A DNA stretch of 64,000 nucleotides. Source: Shinisaurus crocodilurus (lineage: Eukaryota > Chordata > Lepidosauria > Squamata > Shinisauridae). This document shows, piece after piece, positions 50,488-61,930 of this stretch. Numbering within the stretch: the stretch's first letter is position 1; each line of letters starts with the position of its first letter. Made by a program: the position numbers and the translations under genes. The notes below the pieces were generated by a model. That model ran no database searches, was not told where the DNA came from, and saw nothing but the letters and a program-made list of their open reading frames with translations. Location of the stretch: positions 28,137,140-28,201,139 of the forward strand of contig CM037888.1 in NCBI GenBank assembly GCA_021292165.1, read 5' to 3'.

Positions 50488-51480
50488 TTCACCATATGTT
50501 TTCTTTTAATAGAAAATCTCTGGGAGGAAGAAAAAAAAGCAATAGCATAATTTTGTTTTATTTTTTTCCTATGCCTTCTTTATAGCAAAATTGTAACACA
50601 TACACAAATAATATTTTTTATTAAAAAAAAACTTATTTTGGAGTTGAACCGAAGAAGCAAAACAAGCATAGCTAAACTTTTTGAAGGTAATAGATGAATC
50701 ACGGAAAGCGTGATTTGCATAGAAAACAGAATGTTCTTGAACTGCTTCTGCTGCCAAAGTTATACTTTTCCGTTTTAACTTCTCATGAAAACATTTTTTA
50801 ATAATTTTTTTTTAAAAAAAAAATCCACTTCAACACTGATGAAAACAAAGCATCTTAGAAGCTGCCATTGTTCCTGCTATTTCTTGAAATCTTCAGGAAA
50901 TTTTAACGGATCCTCTCTTTTTTCCCCTTCCTCTTCTTCACACAACTAAAGGAACAGATGATTTGAGCAACTGCATGCCTTATGGAGAGGCATTCCATTC
51001 AAGGCACACAGAAAAAAAGACCCTTCTCTGTCATGTAACCTAACTGCCCTCTACTGGAAAAAAAAGAGACAAACACAATTGTTGGATTGTGAATTATTAA
51101 AACAAGAACTTGCGAAGATGCTCTGCTTATTTTTAAATCTACTGGGGTTGGTGTGCCTGTCATATAACAATGTCCTGTAGGTAAGTTAGAATAGCTAGCA
51201 GGCAGTCTTGTCTGTTGGTGGGAATGACATCTTGTTCCTCAGCAAAGCAGCCTAAATGCTTCTTGCATTCTTTGAAATGTAACTTTTCTGTGGCTAGTCT
51301 ATTTTTAACTGTGCTTAGGAAAGCAGGACTATCGCCAGCCAAACGAGAAATATATTACTCCGAGAGTAATCAGTTTTATGGTGGCATTTAGATGCCGAAG
51401 GCAGCTGAGCATTCTTCGCAAACAAACGGCCAATCAACGGCACCCTTTAATGTGCAATTTCTTGGAAATTCAACAACAGA
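50488..51480. promoter_or_regulatory. About 1 kb repeat-free AT-rich sequence, candidate conserved region
   Basis: No interspersed repeat was found, which is unusual here. Segments 50690-50760, 51060-51180 and 51290-51470 look constrained ('aaacacaattgttggattgt', 'attactccgagagtaatcag', 'aacaaacggccaatcaacgg'). 'attactccgagagtaat' is a short palindrome. No exon was recognised. Confidence 0.3.
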
Positions 51481-53479
51481 AGGTATTTGCTTCCTTGTGC
51501 TGTTTTTTGGGGGTTTTTTATGTTTTGTTTTTTTTTAAAAAAAAGAATTGACTGAAATATTCCTAGCTGTGGAAGCAGAAGAGATAAAGAGCCCACACAG
51601 GAAGCAATACATTGGAGTGGGGAGAGATCAGCATCTGGAGGCCTCTGGGGCAAAACCAGCCCCACAGGTGTCACCTGATTCCTTCTGTTCCCTCACTATG
51701 TACAAAAGAAGGCAGGTTGCAAGTGGTTTTTATGGCAACAAAATATACTGATAGGCCAGTTCAAGGGTGAGTTTTGAGTTGCTGGCTCATCTCCAGTCAC
51801 TCAACTCTCCAGACTGACCTTTAAAGAACACTAGTTGCTGACCAGGGCAGTATATCCTTTTACCCCAAGGATGTAGAACAATGGGCCAGCAAAACATGGC
51901 TTGCCTCCATCAAGCCAAACACAGCCATTCATTCATTTTAACCTGCCAGGAGCTTAGCGAAGGCTCCTGGTTGGTTTGTTTTTTGCAGTTAAGCAGCAAA
52001 ACCAGGAGATGTCTTGTGCCCCTGGTGGGCCAACATACCTGGCTGGCTGGCAGGCTGCATTCCATTTGGCATGTTGCAAGTTGTGCAAGCCTGAGGTAGA
52101 ACCAGTGTGTGCATGTATACAGCCTCCTTTCTAAGGATGGCTACATTTCCCCAGTCCACTAGTGGAGTGTCTCCATCGAAAAACTGGTGAGATGTTTGCT
52201 GATGGTGACTCTCCCTGCAGGGAAGGCAAGAGCCCTTGGCAGCACCCTCTGCTTGCCACCTGGTGGTCAGCTCAGCTAGGCTGCCTTGGTTCCCACTCAT
52301 GGTCTTCATTGGGCACATTCACATGTCATGCTCAGCCACCCTGCGAATAAGACACGGTGGGCTGGTCGTTTGCTGACCTACCCACAGTATGCCCGACAGA
52401 CAATCAGGCTTACCATGGGTTGTTCTCCCCTTCCCCGCTGGCTCTGGCACATATCCCAGTGTCCTTTGTGGCATTACCTGCCTTGCCTCCCCCTCCCTCC
52501 CTGCTCCAATCACTACCCCTTTTCATCTGCTGCCATTTTTTTTTCAGAGCCTCAAAAAAGCACAATTGGGGTAGCGTTTATATTTTACTTTTTTGGCCCA
52601 TGAAAATTGCACATTCACTGTTGTTGTTGTCGTCGTCGTCAGTCTTTCGCAAGCGTGCTGTTATGGCTGTCCAATATGTGTCCTCTTGTTGCCTGGTCAC
52701 TTTCCTTGTCTATTTCAGCTGTCAAAGAGAGTGGGGGAGTGGAGTAGGTAACAGATTGACAAGGTGAGACTGCATATAGGCTAATATGCCCACAGTTGCC
52801 AGGGACCAATCACCAAGTTGTCAATGGAAAAGCACCAGTAAAAGGGGAAAAGTGGCAAAAGAAGAAGCAAAAGCCAGGGGGGGACGACGACAATATCTCC
52901 CCCTTAATGATGTGATCCTCTCAGTTTTAAGTGTTGAACTGAATGTTCTCAGTGTCCTCCACCTTTTCAACATTTCCCTGAGTTTCCAGCTTCTCCAGAA
53001 AGGGAAGATATTGGCTTCCCCCCCCCCATTTTCACGGATCCCTTTCTGAGCACTTACTGCTGTGGTTACTGTGGTTCCCTGACAGTTCTAACCCTCCTCT
53101 GCAGAAATGTATGCAAATTTAAGGCCTGGGAAGTAAAATGGAGGTACTGTGCACCTGCAGAAGTGGGCTGGTTACCCATGGTGGGTTGTCATGTCATGTG
53201 AACCAGGTCATTGTGATCTTTCTCCCATCGATTCCCCCTTGGAGCCTCCAACCTGGAAAGGTAGGGGGTAGGTTTTTACCCTTGGACCTCCTTTTCTGCT
53301 CCTCTCAGGTAGGACCCTCTCCCTCTTTGCTCCACTCCCAGGTCTTTCCCCCTCAGCTCTCAGTTACGTCAACCTTAACTAAACCAAAGCAACCTGCACA
53401 TGCTCCCTGTCTGGTGGGACAACACCATGAGGTGTCTGGGTTCCCTGAGCCCCACAACTTGCCCCTTTTTGCACCCCTG
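51481..53479. other. Unassigned stretch
   Basis: About 2 kb with no recognised gene or interspersed repeat. A short (TTG)n(TCG)n run lies at 52619-52640. Confidence 0.3.
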
Positions 53480-53795
53480 AATGTGAAGGAGAGCACATTT
53501 TTGTGGGCAAAGCTCACACATTCCTGAGTTTGTGATGCTTGTTCACAAAATGTATACTTTTAGACAAACGTGCACTATATAAACATGCACATTTTGGGGA
53601 AATGTGTGCTTTCATGCTTTTAGTCAATGGAGGGAAAGTATGTGTTTGGGTGCACACTTTAAGAAAATGGGCACGCAAATGCATCCTTTTCCCCATTCAA
53701 GACGGGAAGAACAAGGCAGGCTGTGCCTGGATGTGGAACTTGGAGAAACTCAAGCAGCTCGAGCCGTACTGATTCTCGCATCCCTGGTGTGTTCC
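53480..53795. repeat. 'TAGGGATG'-type element, diverged
   Basis: Interior words 'aacatgcacattttgggg' and 'ttgggtgcacactttaag', with a right end 'tgattctcgcatccctgg', fit the family. The left end is unclear. Confidence 0.45.
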
Positions 53796-54485
53796 ATCCA
53801 AATGGCATGACGTTTGCAAGTGTTCTGCTACTCCCCCAGGGCATCAGACTTGCCAAAGTTCAGACAGACGGCACAAAGGATCGCTATTTTAGAGGCAATT
53901 AACCAAAATAAAAACGAATATACCCCCCATTCATTTTTATTCATGCACAGTGAATGTAAAGTGAATGTGGGTGCCCTTTGTTTTCTCTTTCATTCATTTT
54001 AAAAAATGAATGCACACACCCCTGCATCTCAGGGCCTGAGCCAAAAGATTGCTGGCAACCGTATCTGTTCAATCTATGAATTAGCACTATCACATGAGTC
54101 CTCTTGAAACAGTTTTGGGCCATGTGGAAATAGGCCCTTCAAGAAGACCAGCTTCCAGAAGGGTTTTGTGTGTATGTTTTATCCCCACCAATCAATCGGA
54201 GGTGTCCGCGTGGCAATTTTTACTCTGTCTGGAATTAAAAAGTTGAATTACTAATTGCTTAGTGCTACTTTCTCTTTTTCTTTTTAAGTAGGCTCGTCAA
54301 CCCTGCAATAGTAAGAACCCTGAACAGAAATAAACAAGAAATAAAGTGTCCCTTATTTGCAGCCAATAAATCCCAGTTTCTGATTTAAAATCTTTATAAT
54401 GAATAGCCTCTTGGTATATTTAACACCAAGCGTTTTTTTTTCCCAGGGCCTTTCTCTGTATTATTTGCTTTACTTCTGAAGGTGA
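53796..54485. promoter_or_regulatory. Unique sequence, possible conserved block at 54170-54440
   Basis: Bases 54170-54440 contain 'caccaatcaatcggaggtgt', 'gaattactaattgcttag' and 'gcctcttggtatatttaac', with no repeats. Texture suggests a conserved noncoding element. Not tested. Confidence 0.28.
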
Positions 54486-54715
54486 TGCTGCCCACTAGGA
54501 ATGGTTAGCATTTGTTTGGTTAGTACTTCCTGAACTAATATGAGAAGTGGAATGACATTTTTGTACATCTCCAAATATTGTGAAGCAATTCTCTGATAAA
54601 AATAAATGTACAAAAACAGGGGAAACTGTGCACAAAGTTGCATCATTAGGAGAAAGGTGTACAAAAATGTATGAACTGGGACAAAACCCATACTGAAATA
54701 TATATACGCATATGG
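54486..54715. repeat. 'TAGGGATG'-type element, diverged
   Basis: Starts 'ctaggaatggttagcattt' and ends near 'atacgcatatgggatgg'. The interior has 'gtacaaaaacagggga' and similar words. Confidence 0.45.
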
Positions 54716-54723
54716 GATGGATT

Positions 54724-54872
54724 ACAGGATCATAGAGTTGGAAGGGGCCTACAAGGCAATCGAGTCCAACCCCCTGCTCAATGCAGGAAACTAGAGGAGG
54801 GGTCTCCCATCCAAGTAATAACCAGGCCTGGCCCTGCTTAGCTTTCCACGCTCAGACAAGCTGAGCCAGCCT
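54724..54872 (-). repeat. 5S rRNA-headed SINE with CR1-type tail
   Basis: Minus-strand copy from 'gctggctcagcttgtctga' through 'aagctaagcagggccagg', 'ttattacttggatgggaga' and 'cctctagtttcctgca' to the CR1-type end 'caactctatgatcctgt'. Confidence 0.88.
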
Positions 54873-55432
54873 AAGCCACAGGCCTGGATATGGAATGAAC
54901 GTGTACTTCAAAAAGTTCAAAAGTTGGAGAAGCCAAAACAGACAGATTCATCCTTTCCTCCTGTCTGTTCACGCCCTACTCTCTGATGCCATTGCTAATT
55001 CGTTTTCTAATTACTTTTTTTTAAAGAATTACTTTTATTTGTTTGACCATGAGCCCAAACAAATTTATTTAAAAAACAGAAAAGGTATGCAAACCATAAC
55101 AGAATATACAGTCTATGCAAATTACACTATGAAACATTAAGAACCCACTTTGGAATTGTCAGCATGGACATCAGTGTAAGTTTGGTGAAATATTTCAGCT
55201 GCCAAAGCATTGCTGGATACTTTCAAAGTCACCTCTTTTTTTAGTATTTGCAAGTAAATATTCCCATTTTTACTGATTAGGCAAAGAAGATCTTCCTACC
55301 GATAATTGAGACAAAAAAAAATGTACTCCTTGTATCCTCAGCAATGGGTCAGTAGAATATATAATAATGTGTACTGTCCTCAGCAGTGGTATCTTGCAAT
55401 GACAGAAATTGAAAAGAATGTTGCTGTGGTTG

Positions 55433-55435
<3 letters not shown>
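54873..55435. other. Unassigned stretch
   Basis: No gene or repeat was recognised. The sequence is AT-rich. Confidence 0.3.

Positions 55436-55472
<37 letters not shown>
55436..55472. repeat. (ATA)n microsatellite
   Basis: About 12 trinucleotide units. Confidence 0.95.
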
Positions 55473-55473
<1 letters not shown>

Positions 55474-55669
55474 TGGCTTCTTTTTCCCCTCAAGCCCCTG
55501 AATTACTTGGATTCTGAGCCTATTGGAGACAGAAAAATGCATGCCTGGAAAAACTGTTGTAACCCACTCCAAGCCTACAGGATAAAACGAGCTACAAATC
55601 TGGTTTTAAAGAGCACATCCTTAAGTAATACCCACTTGCTCACCCTCCCTGGGCATAAGTCTTTCTGCC

Positions 55670-55952
55670 TAATTCAGGAGTACACAGCCTTGAGGGCCAC
55701 ATGTCCCTGCTCAAGATCGTTGGAGCAGTGGGAGGGAGGCTCTAACCTTACCCCAGCCCAGCAACCCTGCTCAAGATTTCTGGGCTGTAGGGCATGCTGC
55801 TCCAGGGTTACTGAGGAAGGGGCAGGCTAAAGCCTCCTTCCCACCCCAATGAATGCTGCTTCCCCAACACCATCAGCAGCACTGGCAAAAGTGGATGGGG
55901 ATCTCGCAGGCCGCACAGACAGCCATGGGCTGAGGGTTGTGCACCCCAGTCT
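55670..55952. mobile_element. hAT-like element, worn
   Basis: The left side has 'gagtacacagccttgagggc' and the right end 'gctgagggttgtgcacccca', an inverted-repeat pair of the CAGGGGTGCACAACC type. The phrase 'ccctgctcaagat' occurs twice inside. Class is tentative. Confidence 0.5.
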
Positions 55953-55964
55953 AACATAGCGGCA

Positions 55965-56325
55965 TTGAACCTCTTTCAGCCCGAGGGCCAGATTCAGTTT
56001 CAGAAAAGTCCTCGGGGGCCACATTCCAGTGGTGGGCAGGGCCAAAGGCAATTGGGACAGGGCCAAAATACCAGCAGATTGTAGCTCAAAGTTCCTAGTA
56101 ATAATAGGTTAATAGGTTCTTAATGTAATAAGTAAACAAATTACTGCCAGGGATTAAGCCTTAGGAGAGGTATGTCAACTTTTTAGAATGGGAATAAACC
56201 ATGGAAAAGCTGGGAAACCACCAAACAGCGTGGGGACAAGGGGAGAGTGTGTGGTCCCAGATTGGGACCCCCAGGTGGGCCACATTTCGCTTGCAGGCCT
56301 ACATTTCGACACCCCTGGCCTAACA
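55965..56325 (+). mobile_element. hAT-like element, family 2
   Basis: Parallel to 29461-29855: 'tttcagcccgagggccag', 'gccacattccagtggtgg', 'aaaataccagcaga' and 'ggaaaccaccaaacagcg' in order. The right end is 'catttcgacacccctgg'. Confidence 0.6.
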
Positions 56326-56971
56326 GAAGGATGCCTGCCTGATTATAGGGATGCAAAAATAATTATTTATAATAGCAGTAAGCATAATACAGCAGTGGGA
56401 TATCCAGGAAATTTCTCTTGGTGGGGCCCTAGAAATCCTGCTGAGGGCAGACAGTTTCTGGACAAAATGTGCACATGCCTGCACACACTTCTAAACACCT
56501 AATGTGGGTGGAGTCTAAGGGATCAGGCTTTCCACCATGAATGTGCAGTGCCCACCCAAATCTCCTTGCTACACAGCAGACCTTTTTTTCAAAGGAAAAG
56601 GTTGAGCTGCACAGTTATATGTGGTGGTAATACACACCTGTGCATTTTCCTTGTGTGTGCACACACAAGCTTTGGGGCTTAGAGTCACATTCCATTATGT
56701 TTAGAAGTCTCTAGAGAGCGGCATAAAATCCTCAGAACTGACAGCTATAATGTAGAAGAGTGTTCTATTCAAGCTTCACACAAGAGGCATCATGAACTCC
56801 AACAAAACTTTATTTGGAGTGCGGGAGATTGAAGAAAACAAACAAACTAAAGAGCAGAGAGAGAAAAAAGAGATACACAACACAGTATGGCAGTCCCTCT
56901 AAAAAATGTCATATTGGATATTTTCTGGCATCACGAACCTTATCATAACAATGACCACTTCACATGACTTA
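56326..56971. other. Unassigned stretch
   Basis: Contains a 27-base phrase at 56920-56946 that recurs at 58619-58645. No gene was recognised. Confidence 0.35.
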
Positions 56972-57425
56972 GAATCATAAAATCATAGAAAAGTAGAGTT
57001 GGAAGGGGTCTACAAGGCCATCGAGTCCAACCCCCTGCTTAATGCAGGAATCCAGGTCAAAGCATCCCTGACAGATGGCTGTCCAGCTGCACCTTGAATG
57101 CCTCCAGAGTGGGAGAGCCCACCACCTCCCTAGGGAGTTGGTTCCATTGTCTTATTGCTCTGACAGTCAGGAATTTTTTCCTGATGTTTAGGTGGAATCT
57201 GGGTTCCTGTAACTTGAGCCCATTATTCCGTGTCCTGCAAACTGGGATGATCGAGAAGAGATCCTGGCCCTCCTCTGTGTGACAACCCTTCAAGTACTGG
57301 AAGAGTGTGATCATATCTCCCCTCAGTCTCCTCTTCTGAAGGCTAAACATGCCCAGTTCTTTCAGTCTCTCCTCATAGGGCCTTGTTTCTATTCCCTTTA
57401 TCATCCTTGTTGCCCTCCTCCGAAC
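56972..57425 (-). repeat. CR1 LINE 3' end
   Basis: Minus-strand young CR1 copy. The frame is open for 115 codons from [18 protein letters not shown] to HLSGML, and the 3' UTR ends at the 'ttctatgattttatgat' tail. 5'-truncated near 57425. Confidence 0.93.
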
Positions 57426-57831
57426 TTAGCAGGAAAAGGGTCCCCATGTTCTAGAATAATTACCTTAGCCTTGGAAACATTGGTGGACACTTGGTGGATT
57501 GTAGCAGTGGAGTCTGCGAGTAGTGTATTTCACAGCAGGGAGAAAAATGAGTATGCTTGATCAGGGTTTGGGGTTCTAGAGAAGCCTGGACTACTTTTCA
57601 CATGGTTATCAGGCACTTTTTGTATCAGGTAACATAATTCAACTATTGCATGACCTGAATATTTCAACAACACACGTTATTTTGGAACTGCACACTTTTT
57701 CCCTGGAACTGCACATTTTGTGTTTGGTTGCACATTAAAAAAAAAAAAAAAAAAAAAAAAAGCTTTGTCACACAGAGTCTGGACAAAGACTTCCAGTAAA
57801 TGTAGGCTTGTATAAACAGTGATCAACGCAT
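57426..57831. other. Unassigned stretch with poly-A
   Basis: An A run of about 26 lies at 57737-57762 and may mark the tail of an unrecognised retroposon. Nothing else was recognised. Confidence 0.35.
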
Positions 57832-58008
57832 TATTTATTTATTTATTACATTTATACCCCGCCTTTTTTCCTGCAAGGAACCCAAGGTGGCTTACATAAT
57901 CCTCCTCCTCCTCTCCATTTTATCCTCACAACAACCCTGTGAGGTAGGTTAGGCTGAGAGTCAGTGACTGGCCCAAAGTCACCCAGGGAGTTTCATGGCC
58001 GAGCGGGG
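57832..58008 (-). repeat. Sauria SINE, head truncated
   Basis: Minus-strand copy with AT tail, 'aaaaaaggcggggtataa' and 'cacagggttgttgtgagg'. It ends at 'gtccccgctcggccatg', so the tRNA-like 5' half of the head is missing. Confidence 0.9.
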
Positions 58009-58468
58009 ACATTCTGCTTACTATACAGAGTCTGGATAACGCCTTCCAGTACATTCTTTTTATCTATGGTGTACAGCTATTGCATATGTTTATAAATCCT
58101 CTAGAATACTAAACAATACCATCTATACATGGTATCAGACACCATAGATCACCATAACTCAGACCAGACTATAGCTATGCTACAATCAGAGAGCAGCAAA
58201 GCACACATATCAGCAAATACCGTAACCCTGTAGAGCCAGGCAGCACTTCCTAGAATGCCCATGTGGCCATGCATGCGCTGCTGAGCTGAGAGACCTGTGC
58301 TGATGTGCACACACATGGGGCTTTTCTAACGGGTTAAGAGCATCTCTTAAAAGCCCACACCTACTCACTGGACCCCCCTAATCTACAGGTCCGTGGACCA
58401 GTTGCTCCCTCTGTACCAGTTAATGGGACCATGGGGCCAGCCTTTATACAGCCCTGTAACACAGGAGT
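58009..58468. other. Unassigned stretch
   Basis: No gene or repeat was recognised. Confidence 0.3.
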
Positions 58469-58700
58469 AGAATCATAGGGTTAGACAGTACCTTGGAAAT
58501 CATTGAGTCCAACCCGCTGCTCAATGCAGGCTCTCTAATGCTAATGCAGCTACAGCATCCTTGACAGATAGCCATCCAGCCTCAGCTACAATACAAAGGA
58601 AAACCCACCACCAAAACCATTTTCTGGCATCACGAACCTTATCATGACCACTTCCCAAGGCAGTCTATTCCACTGCCAAATAGCCCAAACAGAGCATCCC
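58469..58700 (-). repeat. CR1-type LINE 3' end, older subfamily, with a short insert
   Basis: Minus strand: 'ggactcaatgatttccaagg' 3' UTR and 'ggatggctatctgtcaagg' coding end of an older CR1. The coding part is interrupted by about 40 bases (58615-58657) that match 56918-56962. The CR1 resumes with 'ggcagtggaatagactgcc'. Confidence 0.75.
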
Positions 58701-58727
58701 AAGATGGGAGAGGCTGAAAGATAATTT

Positions 58728-58874
58728 CATAGGATCATAGAGTTGGAAGGGGCCTACAAGGCCAACGAGTCCAACCCCCTGCTCAATGCAGGAAACTAGA
58801 GGAGGGGTCTCCCATCCAAGTAATAACCATGCCTGACCCTGCTTAGCTTTCCATGCTCAGACAAGCTGAGCCAA
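58728..58874 (-). repeat. 5S rRNA-headed SINE with CR1-type tail
   Basis: Minus-strand copy with 'tggctcagcttgtctgag', 'aagctaagcagggtcagg', 'ttattacttggatgggaga' and CR1-like tail ending 'caactctatgatcctatga'. Confidence 0.9.
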
Positions 58875-58895
58875 TTAGACTTCATAAATATGTTC

Positions 58896-59205
58896 GTAGG
58901 GATGTATGATAATTTCGTTCCTGTTCGCAAACCATGCAAATCATCCTATTCACAACCCCAATCACTAATGCGAGCAGGAATGCAATCCTTGGGGAATGTT
59001 TGCAAGTTCCCGAACTTATGTTCATGTTCGAAAGTGTGCACTTGCACATTTGCACACTTCTGAAAATATGCACTTGTGCATGTGTGCACATGCAGAAATG
59101 CACAGAACACACAGCAGTGCAAATCACACTTAGAAACTAATTGTGACTTTCAGTTTGGGTTTCACTTTCAGATAGGTGCTAACCAATCAGTGGGGATCGG
59201 GCGGA
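58896..59205. repeat. 'TAGGGATG'-type element
   Basis: Starts 'gtagggatgtatgataattt'. The interior has 'cttgcacatttgcacac' and 'tatgcacttgtgcatgtg' words. The right end is uncertain. Confidence 0.5.
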
Positions 59206-59802
59206 ACTGGCCCAGATATTTATTTTCTTGCTTGTGCTTGGACCACTTGCCAGAAAAGTAAGCATGCTCCTCTGTCCCTTCCTCATGTCGTTATTTATTT
59301 ACTAGCGAACATATCCAGCAGGTTGGAACAACCCTTAGTTTGATAGAACAAAACTTTCGAGCAACCTTATGCAGCTGTCAGAGTTGGATACATTGCGCCT
59401 GCCTCATCAGAGTGAAGCCATGGCTGTGAACACCCCTATGCATGGCCCCTGCCATGGTAGACCCCTATAGTCCTTTGAAGGAGGGATGTACCTATTCCAT
59501 TCCTTTGAGGGGGGCCTCTAAGGAACAGAGTTATACAGTTGCCCCCTCCCTCCTGACTTCAAACTCTATTGGCTGCAAAAGCCATGTGCTGGTTAGGGAT
59601 GCCTGCCATCTAGTGCCTGGAGATGGCAATGTAGGCTTCAAACATACAGACACATTAAAATTAACTATTGTATTTTATAAAATCCTCCCAGTTGCACACC
59701 TCTAGGGTCCCCTTGGTATGCATGACAAGGTTCAGGTGCCTAGGTTTAGTGTTCTTGGAGCTCTGGCATTTATAGACAGACAGACATATATCCTATTTTA
59801 TT
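59206..59802. other. Unassigned stretch
   Basis: No gene or repeat was recognised. Confidence 0.3.
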
Positions 59803-59935
59803 TTTGTAGATTTCATGTATATCCCACCTTTCCTCCATCGTGGAAATTAAGGCAGCATACATGGGGTTGCCAGGTGGTCCCCCATCTAATAGCTGGCCAG
59901 ATCCATACCTGCTTAGCTGCAACAAAGTCATTGCA
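59803..59935 (-). repeat. 5S rRNA-derived SINE with Sauria/Bov-B-type tail
   Basis: On the minus strand: 'gttgcagctaagcaggtat' (box A-like), 'agatgggggaccacctgg' (box C-like), 'catgtatgctgccttaat' and a 'ggaaaggtgggatataca' tail. It parallels the copy at 1890-2050 but is more diverged. Confidence 0.7.
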
Positions 59936-59960
59936 TAATTTGCATTATGTTTCTTCAGAC

Positions 59961-60075
59961 AACAGGAACATAGGAAGCTGCCTTATATGGAGTCAGACTA
60001 TTGGTCCATCTAGACCAGTATTGTCGACAGTGACAGACTGTGGTGGAAATTCTTAGCAGCCCTGTTTCAGGTTCC
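59961..60075 (-). repeat. tRNA-derived SINE (family B), partial
   Basis: Only the 3' half is well kept: 'actccatataaggcagct' and 'tactggtctagatggacc' on the minus strand. The head is absent. Confidence 0.78.
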
Positions 60076-60660
60076 AGGTGAAACCCTGAGTAAATTGGAT
60101 GTGTGAACCTTTGACTATATGCATGTCCCTTCACAGGCATTGGGAAAGAGATGTTAGTTTCTGCATAAATGATGGGATTGAGAAGGGATCTCAGTTACAG
60201 AGGCAGACCTACTGCAGTGTCCCCATCCATAGATACCAAGACAGCTTTAGTTGTGCACAAAAGATGGCATGAAGTTGCACATTCCCCTGCACACTGCAAG
60301 ACGAATAGGAAGGCGTATCCACATCCAAACATGGTATTGCTCACCCTCGTATGTTCTTGCATAAAATTCACCACCACAAGATGCAACTGGAGATGAGCAT
60401 GAGCTTAGATGACTTTCAGAAAAGGACCAAACACATTAGTAGAGCCCCCATGTGAAGGGGCAGTATTCCTCTCATTATCAGATGCTGAACAGCAGGAGGG
60501 AGTTTTTGCCTTCATGCAATTGGCTGGGCATTGGTAGGAGAAGGAAGGAGGAGAGATGAAAATTTGAATGTGGACAAAACAGAGTTTATTTGGCCTAAAG
60601 TGTTTTGAGGTACACTCCTTCTCCAGGAACAATGCAGATAAGAAGAATGAACATTTATAT
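60076..60660. other. Unassigned stretch
   Basis: No gene or repeat was recognised. Confidence 0.3.
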
Positions 60661-60766
60661 CAGCCTTCCGCAACCTGCTGCCTCCAGATGCTTTTGACTT
60701 CAGTTCCCATCAACCCCAGCTAGCATGGCCGACTGGGGTCAAAACCAGATGCCCTGTTGGGAAGGT
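60661..60766. mobile_element. hAT-like MITE, diverged
   Basis: Starts 'cagccttccgcaacctgctg' with 'cagttcccatcaacccca' inside. The right terminal 'ctgttgggaagg' is its worn complement. Confidence 0.68.
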
Positions 60767-60789
60767 GATTGCAGTTTATACCGGATTAA

Positions 60790-60992
60790 CAGTACTTGGT
60801 TGAGAGCGTTTTGGCAGACAAGCAAATTTACTATTTTTTTTTTTTTTTTGTATGCGTCTCTGGATACAAGTAGTTACGCTTAAATAAAATCTCTGTACAC
60901 ATTTTTTGGGGGGATTCGGATATAGCAGTGTTTGATTACATCAGCACTTTCGGAGAATTATGCTCTCAATCCAGGATGACTGTCCAATGAAA
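60790..60992. mobile_element. TcMar-Tigger-like element, inverted relative of 21796
   Basis: The reverse complement starts 'cagtcatcctggattgagag' and follows the element at 21796-22045 through 'cataattct', 'atccccccaaaaaa' and 'tgtatccagagacg'. One terminal repeat is partly deleted at the 60790 side. Confidence 0.7.
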
Positions 60993-61139
60993 CATTGTTA
61001 ATATAGTAAGGTGAAAAAACTTAAACATGAAAAGGGGAAAGGGCAACTGAGAGAAAGAGAATGTGGGGATAGCATTCCACCTTTGCACTCCACATATGTG
61101 AAATTGCAACCAGGTCCTAAGATGCTTATCTAGGTGCAT

Positions 61140-61930
61140 CTTTGGGCCTGGCTATCTAAGGGACTGACTGTCTCATTATAAACCTGCCTGGATATTAAGA
61201 TCTGGAGGAGAGGCCCTTTTTGCAGCCACCATTACCTGCAGAGGCCCGTTTGTTGGGCCTGTTTGAAAGGGCTTTCTCCTGTGTTGCTCCCAAACTGTGG
61301 ATTGTATTCCCTCCAGAATTACGATCAGACCCCAGTCACTTGGCTTTTAGAAAGGGGGTGGATACATCTATTTAATTTAGCCTTTTAAAAGATGTAGCTG
61401 TTACATAAGAACATAAGAAGAGCCCTTCTGGATCAGGCCAAGGTTCCATCTAGTCCAGCATTCTGTTCACACAGTGACTAACCAGCTGCCTGCAGGAAAC
61501 CCACAAGCAGGACACGAGTGCAACAGCACCCTCCTGCCCATGTTCCCCAGCAACTGATGTACATAGGCATACTGCCTCTGACAATAGAGGTAGCATGTAG
61601 CCATCAGGACTAGTAGCCATTGATAGCCTTCTCCTCCATGAATTTGTCCAATTCCCTTTTAAAGACATCCAAATTGGTGGCCGTCACTACATCTTGTGGA
61701 AGTGAATTCCATAGTTGAACTACGGTATGTACTATGTGAAGAAGGGCTTCCTTTTATCTGTCCTGAATCTCCCACCAATCAGCTTCATGGGTTCTAGTAT
61801 TATGAGAGAGGGAGCTGTTTTAATGCTCCAATGATTTACTGTTTTTAATGTTCTTCTTTTTTATTGGGCTAAAGTTTCATTGTATTAAATTTTTCTACAC
61901 CACCTTGATAGCTTTTTTTTTTTTTTTTTA
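61140..61930 (+). repeat. LINE L2-type 3' end split by a CR1-like element
   Basis: The coding remnant (GPFVGPV-like, then the AFSCVAPKLW-equivalent 'tctcctgtgttgctcccaaa') runs to about 61402. The 3' UTR resumes at 61818 and ends 'caccttgatagc' plus a T run at about 61911-61929. Confidence 0.7.
61403..61817 (-). repeat. CR1-like LINE 3' end of a distinct subfamily
   Basis: The minus strand carries a second CR1-type 3' end: 'actatggaattcacttcc', 'ccaccaatttggatgtct', 'ggggaacatgggcaggag' and a terminal 'cttatgttcttatgt'. It lies inside an L2 copy and agctgtt occurs at both junctions, a possible 7-bp target duplication. Confidence 0.8.
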
